A stretch of DNA of 64,000 bases, from NCBI GenBank assembly GCA_900770925.1, contig CAAGLY010000016.1, positions 12,026 through 76,025 on the forward strand, written 5' to 3'. Below the pieces are notes generated by a model. It was not told the origin of the DNA and did no database searches. It saw nothing but the letters and a program-made list of their open reading frames with translations. Of this stretch, positions 49,594 to 57,766 are shown piece after piece. The stretch's first letter is position 1. Each line of letters opens with the position of its first letter. The translations under genes and the position numbers were made by a program. Source of the stretch: Bacilli bacterium. Lineage in GTDB: Bacteria; Bacillota_I; Bacilli_A; RFN20; CAG-288.

Positions 49594-51291
49594 CTAACCT
49601 TCGATCTTAATCTTCGGCTCAGAGGAATACGGGTTATCCGTCTTGAATACATCGTTGTAGTTGGACTTGATGTAATCACGGAAGCCTTCATCCTTGTAGT
49701 TGATATCGAGACGGCTAAGCCAGTAGACTAAACCATTGGTCTTATAAGAACCAGTGGTAGACCTAGCATAGGCAACCTCACGGGCAACCTGTTCCTTCTT
49801 CTCCTCGTTATCATAGATGGAGTCACTGTTACCTTTGCTTAAGGCAGAGGTATCGACAACGTCAAGAATACGGGTGAGATAGTAGGTCTTGGTCGAAGAA
49901 TCATAGTAGATGATGTTGCTCGGATCCGTGCTCGGAGTATCAGCAACCGTGAGATAACGGAAGCCGTCTTTCTCATAGATGGTGAAGTCGCTTGTCCACT
50001 TTCCGACATTGTCAGTCTCTTTCCTCTTCTGGATGTTGGTCTTAGAAGAAGTCAGACGAGGAGAGAAGATACGGCTAGAGAGATCACTCGGAAGAGAGGA
50101 AATACCGGAAGAAGAGAGATACCAGCCTTTCGTGACTAAGTCCTTAGTGGCAATATCATCGATGGCCTTACGGACACCGGTTTCGACATCATAGGCATAA
50201 GTGCCGGTATAAGTAGATTCAAGGGAAGAATCAAGCTTATTGAAGTTCTCCTGGCCGTCTTTGACTTTCTTCCATTCCGAAAGGACTTTGCCAGTCAGAG
50301 TAGAAGAATACCTGCTGTCATCCGTAGAAGAAGTCGGAAGGACACCGTTCTGACGGAGCCAGCTGACTTCATCATCCTTAAGGACAACATCGGAGGAATA
50401 ACGTCCGGTCGTGCCAAGTTCAGTATTGTTAGCAACTTCGCTAGTGATACCTTTCCATAAGCGGGAGAGGATAGAGAAGTCTTTATCCTGTCCAGCCTTG
50501 TCACCCTGGATATAATCCCGAACATAAGCGTCTAAGAGCTTCTTGGCAGCACCGGGTACATCGCTACGGTCAGTGAGAGCGATAATCTGGACATTACGGG
50601 CATTAGAGTTTCCGATAGAAGCATAGGACTTAGTGTAGATGTATTCGCTGACTAAGTAGTTGATACGGTTATCATCGTATTCTTCTTTTTCCCGGTAGGT
50701 CTTATAAGTGGTTTCCCTTTCCGGAGAGAAGATATCCTCGTACTCCCTTTCCGGAGTAACAAGGAGCTTTTTCGTTGCTTGGCTCTTATCAACGGTGAGA
50801 TAGTAGTAGGTCTCATCCAGATGTTGAGCATATTTTTCTTCATAGAAGAGATTGTCTTTGGAATAAGAACCGCTGCGGACAGAAGAGGTCATGCTCTTCT
50901 TAGCACGGGTTTCGAGGTTATCGAACTGACCGGAAATCGAATCGAAGTCATCAGCGACAGAACCCTCGAAGGTATCGTTCCTGATCGTAGTGACATCGGT
51001 TCCTTTAGACGTTGCCGTATAGTTGTGGGCAGTCTTGCTGATAGAAAGAAGAATCTGATTAAGGGTCTTCTCGTAGATTGTGCTAGTCGAGGCAACATTA
51101 TCGTAATATTCCCTCTTGTTGTTTCCGACAACGCCAGAGACAAGATCATCGTGGCCCTGTCCCTTAGCACCATCAAGATTATAGACCGGCTCATCATAAT
51201 CTTCCGGATAGGTCTTATGTTCGCTCGTGCAGCCGACTAAGGCAATGCAGGAGAGAAGAAGAAGGCCAAAACGTTTTTTACTTTTTGACAT
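49594..51291 (-). CDS. Large secreted lipoprotein, foldase-like paralogue of the upstream gene
   Basis: 565 residues. Signal peptide with lipobox LVGC, so acylated at Cys21 and exposed at the membrane surface. The start at 51291 (AAGGAGG upstream) fits the signal peptide. The mature N-terminus (TYPEDYDEPVYNLDG, then YEKTLNQILLSI) follows the same plan as the neighbouring lipoprotein and PrsA/SurA-type N-terminal domains, but I see no clear parvulin motif. Rich in Ser, Thr, Tyr and Asp. Overlaps the upstream gene by 14 nt, so the two are co-expressed. Role as an extracytoplasmic chaperone is inferred. Confidence 0.65.
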   Translation of the reverse strand: MSKSKKRFGLLLLSCIALVGCTSEHKTYPEDYDEPVYNLDGAKGQGHDDLVSGVVGNNKREYYDNVASTSTIYEKTLNQILLSISKTAHNYTATSKGTDVTTIRNDTFEGSVADDFDSISGQFDNLETRAKKSMTSSVRSGSYSKDNLFYEEKYAQHLDETYYYLTVDKSQATKKLLVTPEREYEDIFSPERETTYKTYREKEEYDDNRINYLVSEYIYTKSYASIGNSNARNVQIIALTDRSDVPGAAKKLLDAYVRDYIQGDKAGQDKDFSILSRLWKGITSEVANNTELGTTGRYSSDVVLKDDEVSWLRQNGVLPTSSTDDSRYSSTLTGKVLSEWKKVKDGQENFNKLDSSLESTYTGTYAYDVETGVRKAIDDIATKDLVTKGWYLSSSGISSLPSDLSSRIFSPRLTSSKTNIQKRKETDNVGKWTSDFTIYEKDGFRYLTVADTPSTDPSNIIYYDSSTKTYYLTRILDVVDTSALSKGNSDSIYDNEEKKEQVAREVAYARSTTGSYKTNGLVYWLSRLDINYKDEGFRDYIKSNYNDVFKTDNPYSSEPKIKIEG

Positions 51292-53338
51292 GGCAGAGAT
51301 CCTCCTTACCATCTAAGCTTCCGCTTTCGAATGCAGAGACACAGGCTGTCGGAAGAATACGGCTCTGAGCAGCCTCTTCCTGGACATTGAGTTTCTTGAC
51401 ATAGGCTTCCCAGCTGGTATCAAGGCTTTCCTCATTATCAGCAGCAGTCTTGTCGATTGTCTTCTGGATATAGCTGGAGATCTGATCAGCATTCTCTTTG
51501 CCGATGATGTCTTCGAACTTCTTTCCGTTGTACTTCGCCCTGAAGGTCTCAAGGTTGTGCTTGAAGAGGTTGTACTCATTGTTGCTGTCTTCGTTATAGA
51601 TAGCAGCCTTGACCGTAGTAGAACGGGAGGCATAGGAAGAATTAGAGTTGACATCTGCCTTGATGAAATTGATGAAGGAAGGATTAGTCAGATAATCCGT
51701 GCTTTCAGCGCTTGCGGCATCGGCATCCTGTTTAGGAATGTTGGTACGCCAGTACTGATAGTTCTTAACGCGGTCGTCATAGTTGACGAACGGATCACGG
51801 TTGACTTCGATGAAGTGGATACCCTGATAAGAAGAGGAAGCGGCACGGGTAACGAAAATCGGAGTCTTGTTGTCCTTAGAAGCGACAAGGACTTGAACAC
51901 TGGCGCCGTTTTCGACAGCATGGAGATCAGTGGTCTGTACACCAGCCGTCGGATCGCAGTAATAGTTTTCAAGATTATTGCTGATGCCATCGATAGTAGC
52001 AAACTTGTCAGAGCTGATAGAAGCAAGCTGAGTCTTGACATAATTGTATTCTTCGAACTTGTTCTTCAGTCCGTCAGCAGTGGCAGTAGCCTTGAAGTCA
52101 TCGATGGAAGCATAGGTGTGCTTGCCGATGGCGTTGACTTCCTTGAGGAACTTTGCATCATATGTTGTGCTGTCATCATAGATGAAAGAAGCACCCTGAT
52201 AGTTGAAGTAGTTATTGAAATAGATGTTGCGGGGATACTGAGTGGCAGAAGCATACTGGACGCTCTTTCCGGTTTCCGGATCAGTTTCCCTATCGGCAAC
52301 AAAGCCCATCGTGAATGCAGCAGAAAGCGGAATGCCAAAGCCTTTGCCCTGACCAATCAGAGTAGACTGAATCTTATCTGCGACAGAGGTCGAGTTATCG
52401 TAATTATAATCGTTATAGTCATCCTTGGATTCAGCAGCCTGTCCCGGAACACGGAGAGAAGCCTTGACAGCATCATTGTCCTTGGTCTTCGGATTCCTAT
52501 AGGCATCGTAGGCATAAAGGCCGAGCTTGAACTCATTGACATAGGAAGTGGTCTTTTCCCTAGCAACCATTGCAGAAGAGGATTTTTCATCCGAAGCAAC
52601 TGTGTAGAGTTCACCATAGGTCTTCTGGGATCCCTCATCATCGCTGGAGCGGAAGGCAACCGAACCGAAGGATTCGCTGCTTGCTAAAGCAGAGACAACA
52701 GAGCCAATCTGCTTGGCATCGTCAGAAGAAATCTGACCATCCCATAAGCCGGTTCCGTCTCCGGAAGCATCGACTTTGACTAAGATATGGGAAACATGGT
52801 ACGGTGCTTTATCCGAAACATATTTCTTGGTGTAGTCTTCGCTGATTTCATAGCGTTCCTTGGAATTAGTGGTTCCATCGGCTTCCTGATAGTAGTCGGT
52901 GGAGTTTTCGCTGACCTGCTCCTGGGCAATCAGTTTCTCACGGAGTTCCTCGACGGTGTCGACTTTCCTCTCATCAAGAGTCTTTTCACGCTCTTCCTTA
53001 ACGGAAGTCTTGTTGGTCTTGGAATTGTTCTTCCAGGTTTTCTCGTATTCATCCATTTTGGAATCAACACGGGAAAGAATTGCACCGGAACGATCAGTGA
53101 CAAGCTGAGCAAGAATGTTGCTGGCTACATCATACTGAGCCTTAGAAGCTTCTTTGGTGCCCTCGAACCTCTTATAGATTTCACTATATTTGTAGGTCTT
53201 TCCACCGGCATCGACAACTACGCCATCCTGCCATTTGGCATCCGGATAGGTGTAGTCCTTACTTGAACATCCGGCCAGAAGTGTCCTAGATGCCAATAAG
53301 GAAAGGCTGACTGATAGGCTGCATTTGCCTTTTTTCAT
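51278..53338 (-). CDS. PrsA-like peptidyl-prolyl isomerase lipoprotein
   Basis: 686 residues. Signal peptide with lipobox LLAGC (Cys24). The mature part begins with a SurA/PrsA-type N-terminal domain (KWQDGVVVDAGGKTYKYSEI) and reaches a parvulin-like stretch at about 181-190 (HVSHILVKVD), which opens many rotamase domains. It is about twice the size of Bacillus PrsA, with a long Ser/Tyr/Asp-rich C-terminal half. Probably folds exported proteins at the outer face of the membrane, after SecY translocation and LspA processing. Upstream lie its promoter and the 78-bp repeat shared with parA. Confidence 0.75.
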   Translation of the reverse strand: MKKGKCSLSVSLSLLASRTLLAGCSSKDYTYPDAKWQDGVVVDAGGKTYKYSEIYKRFEGTKEASKAQYDVASNILAQLVTDRSGAILSRVDSKMDEYEKTWKNNSKTNKTSVKEEREKTLDERKVDTVEELREKLIAQEQVSENSTDYYQEADGTTNSKERYEISEDYTKKYVSDKAPYHVSHILVKVDASGDGTGLWDGQISSDDAKQIGSVVSALASSESFGSVAFRSSDDEGSQKTYGELYTVASDEKSSSAMVAREKTTSYVNEFKLGLYAYDAYRNPKTKDNDAVKASLRVPGQAAESKDDYNDYNYDNSTSVADKIQSTLIGQGKGFGIPLSAAFTMGFVADRETDPETGKSVQYASATQYPRNIYFNNYFNYQGASFIYDDSTTYDAKFLKEVNAIGKHTYASIDDFKATATADGLKNKFEEYNYVKTQLASISSDKFATIDGISNNLENYYCDPTAGVQTTDLHAVENGASVQVLVASKDNKTPIFVTRAASSSYQGIHFIEVNRDPFVNYDDRVKNYQYWRTNIPKQDADAASAESTDYLTNPSFINFIKADVNSNSSYASRSTTVKAAIYNEDSNNEYNLFKHNLETFRAKYNGKKFEDIIGKENADQISSYIQKTIDKTAADNEESLDTSWEAYVKKLNVQEEAAQSRILPTACVSAFESGSLDGKEDLCHVKK

Positions 53339-53389
53339 ATGAATCCTCCTCATTGAATAGCTTTATACACACAGTTTAAGCACTAGACT

Positions 53390-53418
53390 AGTTTAGTTGT
53401 TAAAGCTAGTGTTTTCAA
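53390..53418 (-). promoter_or_regulatory. Likely promoter of the lipoprotein pair
   Basis: Minus strand TTGAAA (53413-53418), 17-bp spacer, TAAACT (53390-53395). A second minus-strand TAAAAT lies at 53506-53511 inside the 78-bp repeat and could act as an alternative, with a leader of about 160 nt. Confidence 0.55.
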
Positions 53419-53498
53419 GGAAAAGAAGTACCCTAAAACTAAAAAAGACGAGTTCTTAATCCTTTTTAAACGCAAAAGCCCTGTGTGACTGGTTTTTG

Positions 53499-53576
53499 CC
53501 GCTCTATTTTACACCATCAGGCGAAAAAAGAGAAAAAGGTTGTGTCCCTTCTGGTGTAAAATAGAAACTATGAAAC
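53499..53576. repeat. 78-bp direct repeat, left copy (target-site duplication)
   Basis: Identical over 78 bases to 55465-55542. It contains the 13-bp inverted repeat (53504-53516 with 53552-53564) and the first codons of parA. The two copies bracket an IS1634-type element, so they are best read as its target-site duplication; this family makes unusually long and variable duplications. Exact limits may be a few bases shorter if ends match by chance. Confidence 0.92.
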
Positions 53577-53599
53577 CTGTCTTTCGGCTAGACCCCTAA
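53570..53599 (+). pseudogene. 5' remnant of parA fused to the IS end
   Basis: The left repeat copy carries the parA ATG and its first two codons, then runs into IS sequence and stops at TAA 53597-53599, giving a 9-residue ORF (MKPVFRLDP). It keeps the leaderless-type TAAAAT at 53557-53562 and may still be transcribed into the left end of the element. Confidence 0.7.
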
Positions 53600-53609
53600 A
53601 TTTCTAGTG

Positions 53610-55316
53610 TTAAACATCAATATCAAAAAGGCTGTTCACATCTTTCTGAGTCAAATATAAATTACCCAACTTTAGTATTCCAAGAGTTGATTTTATCTGT
53701 TCATATACTGAGCTTCTTGTCGAGTTATTGATATATGTTTTTTCTTTTGTTTCTGTGATTGTATATTGCCGAATAAAGTCTACTAAAGCACTAATCGGAA
53801 TCTTATCTTCAAATGTTTTTAATTCCAACAATCTAAGGACAGTCAAAGCCAGGTAGCAAATCAGAAAATGTCCATAAATGCTTTCTTTGTTTCGTAGGAA
53901 AACCGGTCTTGCTTCAAGATACGTTTTCCTCACCCGGAAGCTCTCCTCGATTCTCCACAAGCCATGATATGCCTTGTATATCTCCTTAGCTGTCATTTTC
54001 CATTCAGAAGTGACAAGAAGATTATATCCTGCATATTTCTTTGCTTCGGAAACCGTCTCTTCGTTAACTTCTACTTCAAATCTTGTCTGACTATTATCTT
54101 TGGCTTTGATATTGATGTATTTCGCTTTGTCTCCGATCTCTTCTTTAACGAAGCCTTTGACGGATAAATTCCGAGCCTTTTCAACTTCCTTCTCTATTTC
54201 TCTTATCTGCTTTCTTGCGAGATATGGATTGTAGGTTACCACTCTTTTTTCCTTCGTCCGGAATCTTACTTCTCTGCCATCATCGTCAATAAATTTATAT
54301 TCATAGCTTCCTATCGTTTCCTTATATCGATAAAGGAGATTTCCTTCCTCATCCTTGACTTCCTTCCAAAGCTGATCATCGTTATCTAAAGCAATCCATT
54401 CTTTTTCTGCTTGAGATAAGCCTTTTCCTTTGAACGACTTAGAGAAAATATAGCCGTCTTTCCCTTCTTTATGAAGATAATAGATGTTTTTGGCACAATT
54501 CAGGCCTTTATCCGCAACTTCGATGATCTTAGAGCTGATGTCATATCTGCTCTTCCTATCTTCGACTGTCTTTCTTAAATAGGGCTTTTCCGATTCATTG
54601 CCCGGATACCTTTCCATAGCAATAGGGACTTGTTCGGCATCCAACATTAAAGCTTGTCCGATGATCGGGCTTTTTCTGTTTTCCTTTGAAGGTCCTTTTC
54701 TTCTTAGATCATCCTCCAGATCGATTTCAAAATAGTAGTTTGTGCAGTCAAAGAAGGCTTTCTTGGTATTTCTATGCCAATTCAGTTCGATGCCATGATT
54801 AAAGCATTCGATATATTTCTGATAATCACTGCCGATATATTCGATCTCATCCAGAATCTGATCATAGGAAAAAGTCCGGGCTCCGTAAATGTTGGGAATG
54901 ACATTTTCAAAAGCGGATAATTTGGAACCTGGATTTAATACCTGTGCATAGACCATGGAACGAATAAAATCAGAAATCTTAAAGCTTGTTTTTCTGTTCG
55001 AGGCCATGAGGTTCAAAGTGTCATCGACAGAGAGTCTGTCAATCCTTGCCTTTAAAAGGAAATGGCCAGCAAACATGCTAGTGGAAACGTCTCCGATTTG
55101 AGGAACATCAGTGCTGATGGATTCATTCAATTTGCCGACGGTTCTTTGTCCGTAGGCAATAGGGTCTTTTATCCCATGCTTCATCAGATCGGAAACGTAC
55201 CCTAAGGATTTGTAGCTGCGGTTTCTCGATCCTTTCCCAGGGATGTACTGGCTTATATAAATCTGAAGATATTCGCCTTTTTTTGATGGCTTGGTTTTCT
55301 TTAAAAAGTATTTCAT
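53610..55316 (-). CDS. IS1634-family (IS4-related) DDE transposase
   Basis: 568 residues, full length for the family. DDE candidates: Asp190 in KKAFFDCTNYYFE, Asp269 in IIEVADKGLNCAKNI, and Glu457 in YHGLWRIEESFRVRK, which is the YREK-like signature region of IS4-related enzymes. The N-terminus KGEYLQIYISQYIPGKGSR and YKSLGYV are typical of IS1634 transposases. GAGGAGGACAGG lies just before the ATG. An extended -10 (TGGTATAAT on the minus strand, 55357-55365) gives a leader of about 35 nt. The frame is open throughout, so the element may be active. Codon use is more AT-rich than in the host genes. Confidence 0.93.
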   Translation of the reverse strand: MKYFLKKTKPSKKGEYLQIYISQYIPGKGSRNRSYKSLGYVSDLMKHGIKDPIAYGQRTVGKLNESISTDVPQIGDVSTSMFAGHFLLKARIDRLSVDDTLNLMASNRKTSFKISDFIRSMVYAQVLNPGSKLSAFENVIPNIYGARTFSYDQILDEIEYIGSDYQKYIECFNHGIELNWHRNTKKAFFDCTNYYFEIDLEDDLRRKGPSKENRKSPIIGQALMLDAEQVPIAMERYPGNESEKPYLRKTVEDRKSRYDISSKIIEVADKGLNCAKNIYYLHKEGKDGYIFSKSFKGKGLSQAEKEWIALDNDDQLWKEVKDEEGNLLYRYKETIGSYEYKFIDDDGREVRFRTKEKRVVTYNPYLARKQIREIEKEVEKARNLSVKGFVKEEIGDKAKYINIKAKDNSQTRFEVEVNEETVSEAKKYAGYNLLVTSEWKMTAKEIYKAYHGLWRIEESFRVRKTYLEARPVFLRNKESIYGHFLICYLALTVLRLLELKTFEDKIPISALVDFIRQYTITETKEKTYINNSTRSSVYEQIKSTLGILKLGNLYLTQKDVNSLFDIDV

Positions 55317-55389
55317 ATCCTGTCCTCCTCATTGATAACACCTTAACACTAGTTTTATTATACCATAACAAAAAAAGTTTTGGAAATAC

Positions 55390-55411
55390 TTATTTATCTT
55401 TAGATAAATAA
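55390..55411. other. Perfect hairpin in the right end of the IS
   Basis: 10-bp inverted repeat TTATTTATCT/AGATAAATAA with a 2-nt loop, upstream of the transposase promoter. It may shield the transposase from transcription entering from outside or be part of a transposase-binding site; both are guesses. Confidence 0.5.
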
Positions 55412-55464
55412 ATCTTCAAAACTTACTTCTTAATCCTAAATTTTCTAGTGCTAAAACCTAAAAA

Positions 55465-55542
55465 CCGCTCTATTTTACACCATCAGGCGAAAAAAGAGAA
55501 AAAGGTTGTGTCCCTTCTGGTGTAAAATAGAAACTATGAAAC
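55465..55542. repeat. 78-bp direct repeat, right copy (parA leader)
   Basis: Identical to 53499-53576. This copy keeps the functional parA start at 55536 together with the inverted repeat and -10 box, so the insertion regenerated the leader of parA. Confidence 0.92.
55470..55530 (+). promoter_or_regulatory. Symmetric promoter/operator of parA
   Basis: Perfect 13-bp inverted repeat CTATTTTACACCA (55470-55482) and TGGTGTAAAATAG (55518-55530), spaced by 35 bp. Each arm contains TAAAAT in outward orientation. The right one (55523-55528) ends 7 bases before the parA ATG, predicting a leaderless mRNA; the left one points at the transposase. The symmetry suggests a dimeric regulator site, for example autoregulation by ParA or ParB. 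Confidence 0.65.
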
Positions 55543-56321
55543 AGATTATCGCCATCACCAACCAGAAAGGCGGCGTCGGTAAGACCACGACCGCCTATAA
55601 TCTTGCTGCGGCTCTTGCCCGGTATAACAAGAAAATCCTTGTCATTGACAGGGACCCTCAGGGCAACTGTTCGAGTGCACTAGGCATCGATTCGTCTTTA
55701 AGCCGCCGCACGAGCTACGAACTGCTCACTTCCCAGATTGATTTAAAGCACGCTATCCGGCGTACTTCCTATAGCAATGTCTTTCTGATTTCCGCCAATC
55801 TCTCTTTAGCAAGGCTAGAGAGCCGTTTAAGGAAAAGCGGAGAGGCAAAGACTACCCTTCTGAAAGAGAAGCTGGAAAATAAGGAAGCTGATCTTTTCGA
55901 CTTCATCCTTATCGATACTCCTCCGTCTCTCGGTTTTCTCTCCCTTAACTCCCTGAAGGCAGCCGATAGCGTCATTATCCCAAGGCAATGTGAGTATTTT
56001 GCCTTAGATGCCTTAGCTCAGCTTCTCTCTACTATCGCTTCTGTCCAGAGAGGGGATAACCCGAAACTGGAGATTGAAGGCATTTTATTAACAAGGTTCG
56101 ATTCCCGGACAAAGCTCGGTTTAGAGATTTCCCAGGAAGTCCGGAAGAACTTCAAGGATAAGACGTTCACGACAACTATTCCCCGCAACGTCTCGATTCC
56201 GGAGGCGATTAGCAAAGGAATCCCGGTCTCTCTTTATAAGCCGCTTTCTGCCGGATCTCTTGCCTACCTCTCCCTTGCGCGGGAGGTCATGGAATATGCC
56301 GAAAAGAAAGAACCCGACTGA
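55536..56321 (+). CDS. parA: Chromosome partitioning ATPase ParA/Soj
   Basis: 261 residues, deviant Walker ATPase that moves ParB-bound DNA and regulates initiation. Walker A KGGVGKTT at 11-18, A' motif VIDRDPQGN (Arg replaces a common Asp/Cys), Walker B-like FILIDTPPSLGFL. The start at 55536 opens MKQIIAITNQKGG; a longer frame begins inside the operator. No ribosome binding site is present. Overlaps parB by 26 nt. Context parAB without rsmG/mnmG upstream; an IS now sits where upstream genes or a divergent promoter used to be. Confidence 0.95.
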   Translation: MKQIIAITNQKGGVGKTTTAYNLAAALARYNKKILVIDRDPQGNCSSALGIDSSLSRRTSYELLTSQIDLKHAIRRTSYSNVFLISANLSLARLESRLRKSGEAKTTLLKEKLENKEADLFDFILIDTPPSLGFLSLNSLKAADSVIIPRQCEYFALDALAQLLSTIASVQRGDNPKLEIEGILLTRFDSRTKLGLEISQEVRKNFKDKTFTTTIPRNVSIPEAISKGIPVSLYKPLSAGSLAYLSLAREVMEYAEKKEPD

Positions 56322-57093
56322 TTTATCTTCCCTAATCAATAAATATAAGGGGATTTCGGTTGTCAGCGAAATCGAAAGCAACCTGAATAAGGAACCGAAA
56401 ACGGAAATTGCTCTTTCCCAATTGATTCCCTGTGATCTTTTCGATGAGAGAAACTATCCGAAGGAGACTCTTTCGGAGCTGAAGAAATCCCTTGAACATT
56501 ACGGATTCCTTGTTCCTCTGATTGTGGTCAAGCGGGAGGACGGGAAGAGGGAAATCATTAATGGGGTAAAACGTTTTCTTGTGGCCAAGGAAAGGAACAG
56601 GAAGTCTATTCCTGCTCTTTCCATCAGCCTGGAGGAAGAGAAAAAGCACGCCTATATCCTGCAGAGCATTAAAAAAGAAGACAAGGATCCTTTGGTCAGG
56701 ACGAATGCGCTAAAAAGGCTAAAGGAACGCTATGGATATAAGGAAGAGGAGCTTGCTCTTCTTACCGGCTCCTCTATCAGCCAGATCCGTAACCTCTTAA
56801 GAAGGGATAGCCTTCCTTCCTGGGTCAAGAGGATCGTCCATGGCGGAGGATTCTCCTATGGACAGGCAAGAGTCCTGCTCAATTTAGACAGGAAACAGCA
56901 GGAGAGGCTTGCCGACAAGGCAAGGAAAGAGAAGCTCTCTGTCCGAGAGAGGGAAAAATACAAGCGGGAGAGGAAGGATTCTGTCCGCAAAAGAAAAGTC
57001 ACCATCAAAGGAAAGACGGTGACCATTGTCTTTGAAGACGAAGAAGAGGCGAAGAAGAACTATCCTAAGATCCTCAGGTCCTTCTCGGACTGA
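56296..57093 (+). CDS. parB: Divergent ParB/Spo0J-like DNA-binding protein
   Basis: 265 residues. The N-terminal ParB domain (about 36-125) starts with IALSQLIPCDLFDERNYPKE; the position of the CTP-binding GERRxRA motif reads NGVKRFLVAK (90-99). A helix-turn-helix follows (EEELALLTGSSISQIRNLLR, about 150-170) and the SYGQARVLLNL segment (187-197) typical of Spo0J. The C-terminus is very basic and ends with a short dimerisation-like region. Start at 56296 (GGGAGG upstream) inside parA. Converges with queH, overlapping it by 34 nt. No 16-bp consensus parS is visible in the window. Confidence 0.88.
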   Translation: MPKRKNPTDLSSLINKYKGISVVSEIESNLNKEPKTEIALSQLIPCDLFDERNYPKETLSELKKSLEHYGFLVPLIVVKREDGKREIINGVKRFLVAKERNRKSIPALSISLEEEKKHAYILQSIKKEDKDPLVRTNALKRLKERYGYKEEELALLTGSSISQIRNLLRRDSLPSWVKRIVHGGGFSYGQARVLLNLDRKQQERLADKARKEKLSVREREKYKRERKDSVRKRKVTIKGKTVTIVFEDEEEAKKNYPKILRSFSD

Positions 57094-57758
57094 GTGAGCT
57101 CTTTTCCCTCGCTGATTTTCTTTCTGATTGCTTCCTGACGTTCGTACAGGGAAGGCAGGCATCCGCAGTAACCTTGACGGTAGAGATGATACTGCCGGCT
57201 GATTTCGATTCCTTTCAGCTGCCCGTTTTCCTTTTTGAAATCCGAATAGAGATATTTCGTCGTCGGGTATTTCTTCTCTAGAAGCTTCGCAATTTCATTC
57301 AGTTCACGGCTTGGCTTCTTGCAGGAGACGGTCCTGACTGTCGTGAAGTAGTCAAAATGATGCTCATAGGCATAACGGTAGGCAAGCTCCCTGCGGTAAG
57401 CATGGCATTTCAGGCACCTGCTCCCCCCTTCATGGTCCTTATACCGGTCCTTGAAGAGAGTGTCGTATCTGAGGAAATCCTCTTTCTTTAAGACAAGAGG
57501 AACATTGATGTTATTGTCCTTGCAGTAAGCGGAAAGGAAATTCTCGAGCGTCCCAAGCCGTTTCAGGTATTCTTTTTCCGGTGCGATATTCGGATTGAAA
57601 TAACCGACTGTCACCGAGAAATACTTCACTAAAACAGAAAGAGGATAAGTCAGGCAGGGACCACAGCAGGCATGAAGAAAAAGAGTCGGCTTACGCTCCT
57701 TAGAACCGACTCTTTCGATTTCATCCTTGAATTCCTGATTGAAATCTTCTCTTTCCAT
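57060..57758 (-). CDS. queH: Epoxyqueuosine reductase QueH
   Basis: 232 residues, the DUF208 enzyme that reduces epoxyqueuosine to queuosine in tRNA, replacing QueG. Cys motifs for an Fe-S cluster and iron site: HACCGPC (29-35), SRCLKCHAYR and YRQGYCGCLPS. The chain TVSCKKPS lies between them. Eight bp after queA, which makes the last enzymatic step of the queuosine pathway here. Ends inside the 3' end of parB on the other strand. Confidence 0.93.
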   Translation of the reverse strand: MEREDFNQEFKDEIERVGSKERKPTLFLHACCGPCLTYPLSVLVKYFSVTVGYFNPNIAPEKEYLKRLGTLENFLSAYCKDNNINVPLVLKKEDFLRYDTLFKDRYKDHEGGSRCLKCHAYRRELAYRYAYEHHFDYFTTVRTVSCKKPSRELNEIAKLLEKKYPTTKYLYSDFKKENGQLKGIEISRQYHLYRQGYCGCLPSLYERQEAIRKKISEGKELTQSEKDLRILG

Positions 57759-57766
57759 TACTGTCC

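Larger units (their letters stand above)
53577..55464 (-). mobile_element. IS1634-type insertion sequence
   Basis: About 1,888 bp between the two 78-bp repeats, carrying a single transposase gene on the minus strand. The ends show only weak inverted similarity (roughly 12 of 19 bases, TTTCGGCTAGACCCCTAAA near the left against the complement of the right), plus a shared direct-orientation motif CTAAATTTCTAGTG-like at both ends. The element is more AT-rich than its surroundings, consistent with acquisition. Both copies of the duplication are still identical, so the insertion looks recent. Confidence 0.88.

Noticed and set aside
51557..52687. 376-codon plus-strand frame opposite the PrsA-like gene
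   Set aside because: Antisense shadow; hydrophobic low-complexity translation, no start signals, and the minus-strand gene has a signal peptide and ribosome binding site.
53499..57093. Consensus parS site near parAB
   Set aside because: No 16-bp palindrome of the TGTTNCACGTGNAACA type is found; the 13-bp inverted repeat before parA is widely spaced and looks like a promoter/operator instead.
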